This document shows positions 53,843 to 64,000 of a stretch of 64,000 nucleotides of DNA, one piece after another. Numbering within the stretch: the stretch's first letter is position 1; every line of letters starts with the position of its first letter. The DNA comes from Flavobacterium praedii (GTDB taxonomy: Bacteria > Bacteroidota > Bacteroidia > Flavobacteriales > Flavobacteriaceae): the NCBI RefSeq assembly GCF_026810365.1, contig NZ_CP113948.1, forward strand, positions 1,203,001 through 1,267,000, in the 5' to 3' direction. The notes under the pieces are model-generated. The model searched no databases, was not told the origin of the DNA, and saw only the letters and a list, made by a program, of their open reading frames with translations. Both the position numbers and the translations under genes were made by a program.

Positions 53843-54763
53843 TTACACCCAACGGGTTATTTTTAATAAAAACAAAGGAATAAAAAGGGTAATGGCATAT
53901 TGCAATGCTTTTTTCCAAAACAAATTACTTTCAATTGATGCAATAAAAAGTTTTTTGCGTCCAATAAGCATCCCTAAAAGAAATAAAGAAGGAGCTTGAA
54001 AAAAACGACCATTTTCCCAAGACCAAAAAACAGATGCTAATCTTCCGATTCTAATATTTCCGATTGCATAATCCAAAAAGGAATTGCTTTTAAAATACTC
54101 GCCCATTAGGCCAAAATAATGATCCGATACATTAGGAGCTGGTACAAATTCGGGATGTAAAAGCATATAAAAATACCTAACCCATTCAAATGGTTGTAAC
54201 ATCAAAATTATTGCCGTTATAAAAACAGCTTTGTCATTCCATTTACAAACAGGAATTAATGCAATTCCCAATACAGCATAAATCATTAGAATATCACCTT
54301 CGTAAAAAATAGTATTTACAAACCCAAATCCTAATAATAGCAATAAACGCCAAAGAAATCGACCTCTAAAATCATTTCCTTTTTTTTGCTGATTATCATT
54401 TTGGATATAAAAACTAAAACCAAAAAGTAATGCAAAAATGGCATACGATTTTCCACCAAAAAGAAAAAACAAGGTCTCCCAAATTATTTTATCTAAAAAT
54501 TTTATCCATTCTGGCAGGGCTTCTGGAAAATTATAGTAATCAAAATGTTCAATATTATGCAACAACATAATAGACATGATTGCAAAACCTCTTAAGGCAT
54601 CAACTACTTCAACTCTAGGAGTTTTTAAATTAAAAGAACTGTTTGACATAGGGGCTTAAAACATAGAATTATTTTCTCAAAAGTATCTCAAATTTCAATT
54701 AAAAACTAAAAATCGATTTCTAAATTCATTATAAATTAGATATACTTTCTAATGTTATTTTTC

Positions 54764-54798
54764 AAAAAAAAAAGCTCCTACAAGTAATGCAGGAGCTT
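54764..54798 (-). terminator. Terminator of the ABC-F gene
   Basis: On the minus strand AAGCTCCT pairs with AGGAGCTT and is followed by ten T residues (54764-54773 on the + strand as A). Confidence 0.88.
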
Positions 54799-54818
54799 AA
54801 TATTTAAAATATTATATC

Positions 54819-56489
<1,671 letters not shown>

Positions 56490-56594
56490 TTATTCTGAAA
56501 CAAGAATTAGTTTATCCCGATAATTTAAATCATTTAAACTTACACACATTATTTATTAACCAAAAAACATTAAAACGAACAACCCTGAAATAAT

Positions 56595-56622
56595 AAAACC
56601 TGATAACGAATCATCAGGTTTT
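56595..56622 (-). terminator. Terminator of the GH20 gene
   Basis: AAAACCTGAT pairs exactly with ATCAGGTTTT around an 8-nt loop; on the minus strand it continues TTTTATTATTTC. Confidence 0.65.
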
Positions 56623-56733
56623 GACTATTGTTTTCCTAAAAAAACAAGAATAATTCAAAATAAAAAAACCATATTAAAATACAAATAACCAAACTCAATC
56701 TTAACGATTATAACTTTTATTTTTGAATTGAAA

Positions 56734-58806
56734 TTAAGCTTGAACTAACTTTTTCAAGCTATTATATACCGCTAATTCAACATCGGCATGTTCTTTAGAA
56801 TTACATTTTTCCAGTAATTCATTCAATATAGAAATGTCTATATTTTGTTTTTTATTTATTTTTAACAAAAGCTGTTCCGCTAAATCATTTAAACTTTTAG
56901 ACAAAGGCAATAAGGGCTGAATCAATGGCGCATTTTGACTTAGGACATTCAAATCAGAATTCATTTTGGTCCATTTATTCAAATAACCAACAACAACTCT
57001 TTCATTTTCAATTGATTTATCACTCAAATAATTTGTTACCACTTTATTAAATTCCAAAGCATCTGAGGCATCTGGAATGCAAGCATCAGCAAACAACGTA
57101 AAAGGGGAATACGTTTGATATTCTGTTCCCTCAGCATTTCTTGAATATTTTTTAAGCGGTTCACATATATTTGAAAAATCTACTAAAGATTCACTTTTTT
57201 GATTATTACTGATATTCCTTAGCAAAGCTTCTCTGCTTTTAATATGATTCAATCCCAATTCTTCCAATCTAAAGGAGAAAACATTCATTCTTTTGCGTAA
57301 GCTAATCATGTCTGTTACACTTTCATCAGACCATAAACGCTCTGCAATGGCGGCTGTTCTTGGCCAAATTCTGGAATCGATAGTTGTGGGAGTAACCAAT
57401 TCGGACCACATGGTGGCTTCACCTCCAAGAATTCTAGCTTTTTCTTCTTCAGACAAAGTAACATTTTTAGGCATTGGATCCACTGTATAATGATCTTCAA
57501 CGCCATAAACCAAATCAATATAATACCCATTAGACAATACCGTTTTGTACCCTCCTTTTACTGCATCAACAAGCGATTTTCCAGCAGGAACACCTTCATT
57601 AATCCCTTTCCATGAATGAATTATGGCATCTTTAGACATGTTTTTGGTCATGATTTCCTCCCAACCCATTAATACTTTATTATGCTTTTTGAGCATTGGA
57701 ATCAGTTGCATGGTGAAATACGTTTGCAATTCATGGTTGTTTGCTAAATTATGTTTCTTTTTAAAAACTTGAATTGCTGGATTACTGTCCCAATCTTTAC
57801 CTTCGTTTTCATCACCCCCAATGTGAAAAAATTTCCCAGGAAAGAGCGGACAAACTTCATCAAAAAACTCACTTATCAATTGATACGTTTTGGGATTTGA
57901 AGGATCCAAAGTTGGAGTAAAAATACCTGAATTTCTTTCGAGGTTATAGGATTGAATTTGAGTGAATTTTTGCTCTTTCTCGCCCGAATTAATATTTACA
58001 TCAACAACTTTACTTCCTATTTCTGGGTAAGCTGTGAGTATTGCCGTTCCGTGGCCGGGCATGTCGATTTCCGGAACTATCAAAATTCCTCTTTCCCCTG
58101 CGTACTTAACAACGTTCTTTATTTCTTCTTGGGTATAATAATTCCCGTCCGATGCCATTTGAATCAGTTTCGGATGTTTTTTCATTTCGATTCTCCATCC
58201 TTGATCGTCTACTAAATGCCAATGAAAAACATTCATTTTTGCAGCGGCCATCGCATCTAAATTTCTTTTTATTACATCGACGGGCATAAAATGTCTTGCA
58301 GCATCTATCATTAAACCTCTCCATGTAAATCTTGGAAAATCGGATATTTTTGAGATTGGAAAATAGAATGATTTACTATTATTTTGTACCAATTGTAGCA
58401 ACGTTTCCAAGGCATGCAATGCACCAAGATCCGAAGTAGCATTAATTGTAATTTTATTTTTAGTAATATCTAATAAATAACTTTCATCTTCATACAATTC
58501 AATTTTTCCGTTACGGACACAATTAATTTGAAGTTCAGCTGAAGGAACTTCATTTAAACCTGTTATGAAACCTTGGTTAAAAAACAAACCAGTTCGACCA
58601 TCCAATCGTCTCAAAAAATTAGTAGCACCACTAAAAACTCTTGAATTTGGAGCTCCAGTAATATTTACTTTGAAGTTTTTTGTTAAAGCAAAACTACCTT
58701 CTGATAAAGAAATATTTTGTGGCCAAGGCATAATATTTAATTGCTCTTTGGTAATTTGAGCATAAGATATAAAATTGGCAAATAAAAAAAGTACGATGTA
58801 TTTCAT
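56734..58806 (-). CDS. Family GH20 beta-N-acetylhexosaminidase
   Basis: The 690-residue product has a signal peptide (residues 1-16, ending SYAQ), a GH20 N-terminal domain (about 20-150) and a catalytic barrel (about 155-510) with RGLMIDAARHFMPVD, FHWHLVDDQGW, VPEIDMPGH and the acid/base pair in FFHIGGDENEG. Tryptophans at WEEIM and WGSELVT-type positions (here WSELVTPTT) line the GlcNAc pocket. A helical C-terminal extension follows. It releases GlcNAc from chitin oligomers or glycans in the periplasm. It sits downstream of susCD and nagB, forming one amino-sugar locus. Confidence 0.94.
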   Translation of the reverse strand: MKYIVLFLFANFISYAQITKEQLNIMPWPQNISLSEGSFALTKNFKVNITGAPNSRVFSGATNFLRRLDGRTGLFFNQGFITGLNEVPSAELQINCVRNGKIELYEDESYLLDITKNKITINATSDLGALHALETLLQLVQNNSKSFYFPISKISDFPRFTWRGLMIDAARHFMPVDVIKRNLDAMAAAKMNVFHWHLVDDQGWRIEMKKHPKLIQMASDGNYYTQEEIKNVVKYAGERGILIVPEIDMPGHGTAILTAYPEIGSKVVDVNINSGEKEQKFTQIQSYNLERNSGIFTPTLDPSNPKTYQLISEFFDEVCPLFPGKFFHIGGDENEGKDWDSNPAIQVFKKKHNLANNHELQTYFTMQLIPMLKKHNKVLMGWEEIMTKNMSKDAIIHSWKGINEGVPAGKSLVDAVKGGYKTVLSNGYYIDLVYGVEDHYTVDPMPKNVTLSEEEKARILGGEATMWSELVTPTTIDSRIWPRTAAIAERLWSDESVTDMISLRKRMNVFSFRLEELGLNHIKSREALLRNISNNQKSESLVDFSNICEPLKKYSRNAEGTEYQTYSPFTLFADACIPDASDALEFNKVVTNYLSDKSIENERVVVGYLNKWTKMNSDLNVLSQNAPLIQPLLPLSKSLNDLAEQLLLKINKKQNIDISILNELLEKCNSKEHADVELAVYNSLKKLVQA

Positions 58807-58937
58807 TATAATAAAGAAAGTAGATTTTGAATCTTGGTTAAAAAATCAATTGATAACAAACGCTAAACTCAAGAATTTAAACTCAGCAAAAACTTACAGT
58901 CTAGCGTTTTACTTAACAATCAAAACAAAAGTGGTAT

Positions 58938-60875
58938 TTAGTACTCAAAACGTTTAAAAGCTTCAATGGCTTCATATTCGGCTAGTCCTAATTTATCATA
59001 TAATTTGGCTGTGTTTTTATTTCGATCCTCGGCACGTACCCAAAATTCTCTGGAGTCATTACCTTGAAACATTACCCTGTCTTTTTGAGATTGATGATAC
59101 AAAATAGCCTGTCTTTTTAAGAGTACTTCGTCTGGACTCAAAGGAACAGCCATATCAATTTCATGAATATCCCATTCGTGCCAAGCACCTCTGTACAACC
59201 ATAACCAACAATCGTTCATGAATGGTTTCGATTTTAATGCTTTCATGGCAGCAAAAATAGCATTCAAACAAACTTCATGAGTACCGTGAGGATCAGCAAG
59301 ATCACCTGCAGCAAATACTTGATGAGGCTTAATTCTTTCTATGATTTCTTTTACGATTGCAATATCCTCAGGTCCTAATGGTTTCTTTTGAACCATACCT
59401 GTTTCATAAAACGGCAAATCTAAAAAGTGAGTATTTTCATCTTTCAAACCGATGTATCTTGTTGCGGCATAAGATTCGCGTCTTCTGATCAATCCTTTTA
59501 ATTTACGAACTTCATCAGAATCATTTTGACCTTTTGCTTTTGAATTTATAAAATCTATTACGGATTGGAAGTTGATTCCAGATGTATCTTCACCAACAAA
59601 ATCATTGCATACTTCGGCAAATTTGAGTGCTTCATCATCTGTAACCGCAATATTTCCAGAAGTTTGATACACTACATGCACATCATGACCTTGTTTAATC
59701 AATTTTGCAAATGTTCCTCCCATAGAAATAACATCATCATCAGGATGAGGACTAAACAGAATTACTCTTTTCTTGGCAGGATTAGAACGTTCCGGTCTAT
59801 TAGCATCATCTGTATTTGGTTTTCCTCCAGGCCATCCTGTAATGGTATGTTGTAATACATTGAACATATTGATATTCAAATCATAAGATGAGCTACCCGC
59901 TGCCAATAAATCGGACATTCCATTGTTGTTGTAATCTCTATCCGTTAATTTTAGAATTGATTGATTTGTATGTTGACAAAGCCAAACAATTGCTTTGTTT
60001 TTCAATTGTTCCGTCCAAATACACTCCCCTACTAACCAAGGAGTCTCCAATCGCGTTAACTCGGATGCGGCCCCTTCGTCTAAAACGAAAGTCGTGTTGT
60101 TATGATTTTGTAGAAACGTTGCAGGTACTTCTGAACTGATATCGCCTTGAATGGTTCTTTTTATAATTGAAGCTTTATTTTGTCCCCAAGCCATCAATAC
60201 AATCCTCTTGGATCTAAGAATGGTTGAAACCCCCATTGTGATAGCTTTTTTTGGTACATTTCCTATTCCATTAAAATCACCTGAAGCATCCACTTTAGTA
60301 ATATGATCCAATGTTATGATTCTTGTACCAGAATTGATATGTGAACCTGGCTCATTAAAACCAACATGGCCTGTTCGACCAATTCCTAATAATTGAAAAT
60401 CAAGTCCACCCGAACTTTTAATTTTCAATTCATAATCAACACAAAACTGATTTAAGTCTTCTAATGCAACTGTACCGTCAGGAATATTTATATTTTCTGG
60501 TCTAATGTCAACATGATTAAAAAGATGTTGATGCATAAAGTAATGGTAACTTTGATTACTTTCCTTTGGCATCGGATAATATTCATCTAAGTTAAAAGTA
60601 ACTACATTATCAAAACTCAATCCTTCCTCCTTGTGCATGCGTACCAATTCCTGATATACTTTTATAGGTGACGAACCTGTTGCCAAACCTAAAACACATT
60701 TTTTATTTTTTTCTTGTTTGGAACGAATTAAATCTGCAATCTCTTGAGCAACGATTATCGAAGCATCCATTGAATTTTTAAAAATTACATTGTGTATTTT
60801 TTCAAAACGGGTGTCTTCAAATTGACCAGCAGGCTTGTAACTGATGTCATTAACTAAGGTTGTTGTAGTTCTCAT
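58938..60875 (-). CDS. nagB: Glucosamine-6-phosphate deaminase fused to a PIG-L family deacetylase
   Basis: Of 645 residues, about 30-300 form the NagB domain: VLGLATGSSPIKVY, FNLDEYYPMP and GRTGHVGFNEPGS, followed by WLVGECIW. Residues about 365-645 form a PIG-L/LmbE domain with the zinc motif HPDDDVISMGG and DPHGTHEVC. E. coli NagB is 266 residues and has NDGH where this protein has RTGH, so the catalytic aspartate is replaced by threonine, while the histidine and glutamate remain. The fusion could act on N-acetylated or acetylated sugar phosphates in one polypeptide. It is cytoplasmic and lies between susD and GH20. Confidence 0.9.
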   Translation of the reverse strand: MRTTTTLVNDISYKPAGQFEDTRFEKIHNVIFKNSMDASIIVAQEIADLIRSKQEKNKKCVLGLATGSSPIKVYQELVRMHKEEGLSFDNVVTFNLDEYYPMPKESNQSYHYFMHQHLFNHVDIRPENINIPDGTVALEDLNQFCVDYELKIKSSGGLDFQLLGIGRTGHVGFNEPGSHINSGTRIITLDHITKVDASGDFNGIGNVPKKAITMGVSTILRSKRIVLMAWGQNKASIIKRTIQGDISSEVPATFLQNHNNTTFVLDEGAASELTRLETPWLVGECIWTEQLKNKAIVWLCQHTNQSILKLTDRDYNNNGMSDLLAAGSSSYDLNINMFNVLQHTITGWPGGKPNTDDANRPERSNPAKKRVILFSPHPDDDVISMGGTFAKLIKQGHDVHVVYQTSGNIAVTDDEALKFAEVCNDFVGEDTSGINFQSVIDFINSKAKGQNDSDEVRKLKGLIRRRESYAATRYIGLKDENTHFLDLPFYETGMVQKKPLGPEDIAIVKEIIERIKPHQVFAAGDLADPHGTHEVCLNAIFAAMKALKSKPFMNDCWLWLYRGAWHEWDIHEIDMAVPLSPDEVLLKRQAILYHQSQKDRVMFQGNDSREFWVRAEDRNKNTAKLYDKLGLAEYEAIEAFKRFEY

Positions 60876-61218
60876 GTTATTTATATTATGTATTTTAAAT
60901 CTAGAAGAATAGTGGTTTAAATTGTAGTTAATTATTATTTTAACAAATGACTAAAGACTTAGAACACTTGTTTATTTTGAATCAATACAGTAGCTGTTTT
61001 GATTTATATGTAAATTTTATTTTCTTAAAAAATAAAAATAAATTTCAATTTTAGTAAGCTCTTAAAAAAAGCGATAACACTTTACAAATCGGAGCGATTG
61101 GTTATATACCCTTTGAATTAATTAAAAAAATCTTGCAACATCATTTTTCAATTTTTCTTTTTTTTATGTCCAGACAAGCTTTCACTTGTCTGGAATAAAA
61201 AATAACTAATTTAGTATT
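60876..61218 (-). other. Intergenic region between susD and nagB with a 9-bp hairpin
   Basis: No credible gene in 343 bases. CCAGACAAG at 61170-61178 pairs exactly with CTTGTCTGG at 61185-61193, shortly after the susD stop. On the minus strand no T run follows it, so it is more likely an mRNA-stabilising or attenuating hairpin than a full terminator. This would lower expression of nagB and GH20 relative to susCD. The nagB promoter may also lie here. Confidence 0.5.
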
Positions 61219-62808
61219 TTAGAAATTAGGTCCAGTAGTATCCCACCAAAGTCTAGTTCCTCCATTATCAAGTCCTCCTAATTTTGCCAATCCTGTAGCT
61301 ACTCCACCTGGGTTACCATCTTTCTCAGATTGAGCAAAATTGATTCTACGTGGTCCAAACTCGGTAGTTATTTTACCTCCACTGGTATTTTTAAGGACTG
61401 GGAAAAGTTTTGGATAACCTGTTCTTCTATACTCAGACCAAGCTTCTTGACCTTCTGGGAATCCAGCGATCCATTTTTGAGTAATAATTTTTTCTAACTT
61501 AACCTCATTCGAAGCTGCATCATCCCAAGCAACAGTGATTTTACTAACTGCAGGAGAATTATTAACAACATAAAAAGGTATTGCAATTGAAGCCGCATCA
61601 ACATAATCCTTTGGCTTGTTTGTATTATTTTGAATATAAGTTGCCGCACCACTTATACCGTTTTGAGCAAACGATAATGTTATTCCATTTTCATAAAAAG
61701 CTTTAGCAGAACCTGATGTCCAACCTCTTAATACAGCCTCAGCTAATAAAAAACTAGTTTGTGCTGCAGATACAAAAACAATATCACCGGTTTTTACTAC
61801 ATCACCAATTCTTGAGAAATCAGCGTGATCTGCTTTTGAAGCAATTTCAATTCCAGTTCTGACACCTCTATATTCACCAGGGAATTGAGTTGATGCGCTA
61901 AAATATTTTGATATCCTTGGGTCATTGTACCCACCTAATATAGACTCCATGTCAGCAGACATACAAATATCACCCCAGCCTGAACTAATTGTGTTGATAG
62001 CATTTGGAGTAGCAGATTTCAAAACAAAGTTATCTTCGTTTGTAGTCATCACACCGTACTTATTATTAATTGCTAACAAAGCTTGAGATTTAGCTAAAGT
62101 TGGATTAATCTTAACAAGTCTCATTGCTAAACGAAGACGCAATGAATTAGCATATTTTATCCATAAATTACGTTTACCTCCATAATTAGATTGATCAATA
62201 TTCTCAACTGGTTTTGCATTTGAATCTGCTCCAATCATTAATTGATTAATTGCAGTGTCTAGTTCTGAAAACATTTGTGTATAAACTTGTTCTTGAGAAT
62301 CATATTCAACAACTGAATTTTCGGTACCAAATTTTGAATACACAATTGGGCCATAAATATCAGTTACTCTATGCATTCCTTGTACTTTAAGAATTAAAGA
62401 GATTGCATAAACATCTTTTGATTTCTCTTTTGCAAGCTGTTCAACTTTTAAAGCATTTGCCATAAAATTACCATATGCAATATTCCAGATAAAACCATTC
62501 CAACCATCAATTAGATTGTAAGTCGTATTATTTGACCCACCTGCAAAAGCAGTCGGAGTTGCCATATATCCAGACCAAATATCAGCATTCAAGTTTTGCT
62601 GCAATTGATATTGCCATTCAGGCATTTGAATAATTACATTATTGAACATAACTTTCATTGGAGCTGCAACATTACCAAAATCTTGTGATAACATTTCTTC
62701 TGTAGCTCCTTTAGGATTGGTATTTGTTGATTCAAAATCACTTGTACATCCTACAGCTGCAATCATCGAAATGTATATAGCAGCTTTTTTTATTTTGTTT
62801 ATTTTCAT
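61219..62808 (-). CDS. SusD/RagB family nutrient-binding lipoprotein
   Basis: The 529-residue product has a lipoprotein signal peptide (lipobox AAVGC, Cys at about residue 21) and a start FESTNTNPKGATEEML typical of the SusD-like_2 group. Central helices contain YGGKRNLWIKYANSLRLRLAMR (as NLWIKYANS and RLRLAMRLV) and SFLLAEAVLRGW, and near the end QKWIAGFPEGQEAWSEYRR. It forms the lid on a SusC barrel and captures oligosaccharides at the cell surface. It begins 10 nt after the susC stop, so the two are co-transcribed. Confidence 0.95.
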   Translation of the reverse strand: MKINKIKKAAIYISMIAAVGCTSDFESTNTNPKGATEEMLSQDFGNVAAPMKVMFNNVIIQMPEWQYQLQQNLNADIWSGYMATPTAFAGGSNNTTYNLIDGWNGFIWNIAYGNFMANALKVEQLAKEKSKDVYAISLILKVQGMHRVTDIYGPIVYSKFGTENSVVEYDSQEQVYTQMFSELDTAINQLMIGADSNAKPVENIDQSNYGGKRNLWIKYANSLRLRLAMRLVKINPTLAKSQALLAINNKYGVMTTNEDNFVLKSATPNAINTISSGWGDICMSADMESILGGYNDPRISKYFSASTQFPGEYRGVRTGIEIASKADHADFSRIGDVVKTGDIVFVSAAQTSFLLAEAVLRGWTSGSAKAFYENGITLSFAQNGISGAATYIQNNTNKPKDYVDAASIAIPFYVVNNSPAVSKITVAWDDAASNEVKLEKIITQKWIAGFPEGQEAWSEYRRTGYPKLFPVLKNTSGGKITTEFGPRRINFAQSEKDGNPGGVATGLAKLGGLDNGGTRLWWDTTGPNF

Positions 62809-62818
62809 GATATATTAT

Positions 62819-64000
62819 TTAGAAAGTAACATTTAAATTTAAACCAATGCTTCTTGTAGAAGGCATTCCAAAAAGATCAACTCCTTGTAGTGTCTCTCCT
62901 GAACTTAATGATACATTAGGATCAAAAGGAGCATCTTTATAAATAAAGAACAAGTTTCTTGCAATTAAAGATAAATTTGCAGATTGTATAAATGGAAAGT
63001 TCTTTGTATTAAAAGTATAGCCAAGTGAAATCTCTCTAACATTTACATTTGTTGCAGAATACATATATTCACCAGTTGCTTTATCAATTCCTCCTACAGC
63101 TTTATAGTATTTCTCTGCATCCATAGAAGTTACAGCTACACCATTTTTGTCAACCGCATTTATTGCAACACTACCTGCATTTCTTGCGTCACCAGTTTCC
63201 TTAGAAACACCGTAACCATCAAGAACAGATTGAGTTAAACTCATTACATCTCCACCTACTCTAGCATCAATTAAAACATTTGCAAAGAAAGAACCAAATT
63301 TAAATGCATTTTGAAAACCTAACATATAATTTGGGTTTGCATTACCTACATTTTCATACTGTCCTAATTGTACATTTCCTTTATCGTCTAACAAAATTTG
63401 CCCTTTATCATTACGAAGTAATTTTTTACCTTCGATTACACCAAAAGGTTGCCCTTCAATAAGTGCATAACGATAGTTCATATTATTACCATCTGTCAAA
63501 GTAATTCTACGAGAATCTCCTCCTGATGAAGGAATTTCTTCAACAACATTTTCGTTCAATGAATAATTCACCGTTGCGTCCCATGAAAATTTATCATTTT
63601 TAATAACAGTTCCAGATACTACAAATTCCAATCCTTTATTTGAAATTTTACCAGCATTGATTCCATAATACTGATAACCAAATGGGTTTGTAGCTGGAGC
63701 CAACACTTCAACATATTGATTTTTTGTTTCAGAGTTATAATAAGACAACTCAAAACGCAATTTATTTGAGAACATTCTCCATTCTGTACCAATTTCAAAT
63801 TCTGATTTCAATTCTGGTTTTAAAGATTCTCCTGGTTTTGGACCTACTCTTGGAGATACAATTTGTCCATTTACAATTGTAGAAGTTGGAGAAGTTACAA
63901 AAGGAAAAATATCATTACCTACTTGAGCATATGTAGCTCTAACTTTTCCAAAATTAATCCACTCAGGCATCGTAATCATATCACTTACAATTGCAGTTGC
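62819..64000 (-). CDS. SusC/RagA family TonB-linked outer-membrane protein (C-terminal part)
   Basis: The visible 394 codons are the C-terminal part of a barrel that continues past the window edge; the frame is open to position 64000. It includes [23 protein letters not shown] (read as [11 protein letters not shown] and LRFELSYY), [28 protein letters not shown] and a final strand [13 protein letters not shown] ending in phenylalanine. These mark the SusC family. It imports oligosaccharides with energy from TonB. Context suggests amino-sugar substrates. Confidence 0.93.
   Translation of the reverse strand, partial: ATAIVSDMITMPEWINFGKVRATYAQVGNDIFPFVTSPTSTIVNGQIVSPRVGPKPGESLKPELKSEFEIGTEWRMFSNKLRFELSYYNSETKNQYVEVLAPATNPFGYQYYGINAGKISNKGLEFVVSGTVIKNDKFSWDATVNYSLNENVVEEIPSSGGDSRRITLTDGNNMNYRYALIEGQPFGVIEGKKLLRNDKGQILLDDKGNVQLGQYENVGNANPNYMLGFQNAFKFGSFFANVLIDARVGGDVMSLTQSVLDGYGVSKETGDARNAGSVAINAVDKNGVAVTSMDAEKYYKAVGGIDKATGEYMYSATNVNVREISLGYTFNTKNFPFIQSANLSLIARNLFFIYKDAPFDPNVSLSSGETLQGVDLFGMPSTRSIGLNLNVTF

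Larger units (their letters stand above)
52859..53857 (+). mobile_element. Intact IS982-family insertion sequence (999 bp)
   Basis: The ends are 18-bp perfect inverted repeats (ACCCGTTGGGTGTAATTA). The flanks carry an 8-bp direct target duplication TATTTTTA at 52851-52858 and 53858-53865. Length, ACCC start and transposase type fit the IS982 family. It interrupts a DUF418 gene in the opposite orientation. The identical ends and duplication show a recent transposition. Confidence 0.95.
52458..54649 (-). pseudogene. DUF418 membrane protein gene interrupted by an IS982 element
   Basis: The N-terminal part (54649 down to 53858, 264 codons) has VEVVDALRGFAIMSIMLLHN, the DUF418 start, and several membrane segments. 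The C-terminal part (52850 down to 52458) carries FGKMSLTNYIMQSIVGSFIYY, the DUF418 domain hallmark. Removing the IS and one copy of the 8-bp duplication rejoins the two in frame (…LLKI then YLPDII…) into a 394-residue protein of normal length with no other defect. The native gene was an inner-membrane protein of unknown transport or acyltransfer role. The insertion is recent and the gene is presumably inactive. Confidence 0.9.

Overview
The window is chromosomal DNA of a Bacteroidota bacterium, almost certainly Flavobacterium or a very close relative. The evidence is the AT-rich DNA, promoters with a TAnnTTTG-type -7 element, a giant adhesin with a type IX secretion C-terminal domain beside a PorP/SprF gene, a SusC/SusD pair, and signal peptides ending in NAQ. 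No rRNA, tRNA or CRISPR array was found.

Region 1 (about 0.4-15.8 kb, all + strand) is a stress and envelope-maintenance block: Dps, an AI-2E family permease, an OmpA/TSP3 protein, a GH130 plus GT4 carbohydrate pair, a DUF2383-like four-helix-bundle protein, an MlaE-MlaF-MlaD lipid transporter, then many small proteins (CsbD, coiled-coil lipoprotein, lmo0937-type membrane peptide, YtxH, SnoaL-like, DinB-like). The most interesting signal here is regulatory. Seven promoters share a three-part layout (nCTGTRAATnnTATAA, 16 nt, TGTAA-like, 25-26 nt, CTTTG) with near-invariant spacing, pointing to a common regulon. One of them drives a stretch with no ATG that ends in a strong terminator, a candidate small RNA.

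Region 2 (16.2-22.1 kb) is an anaerobic formate module: pyruvate formate-lyase, its activase, an outer-membrane barrel protein and an oxalate/formate-type MFS carrier. A bidirectional terminator separates it from a minus-strand polyphosphate operon (SixA-like phosphatase, Ppk1, Ppx/GppA).

Region 3 (25.9-48.4 kb) is an adhesin island flanked by two paralogous CAP-domain lipoprotein genes in the same orientation. It has a long AT-rich leader with a MITE-like element and repeated dyads, an orphan secreted protein, a 5147-residue adhesin (8 x 81, 15 x 153 and 5 x 132 residue repeats, type B CTD), a PorP/SprF protein, a truncated TPR paralog and a TPR/PD40/OmpA protein. The cysteine pattern of the adhesin repeats is unusual.

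Region 4 (48.5-56.4 kb, mostly - strand) is housekeeping: pdxH, rnz, a small conserved protein, pyrB, pyrR and an ABC-F ATPase. It also holds a DUF418 membrane-protein gene cleanly split by an intact 999-bp IS982-family element with an 8-bp target duplication. Region 5 (56.7-64.0 kb, - strand) is an amino-sugar locus: SusC (cut by the window edge), SusD, a NagB-deacetylase fusion and a GH20 hexosaminidase, suited to uptake and breakdown of chitin-type oligosaccharides.
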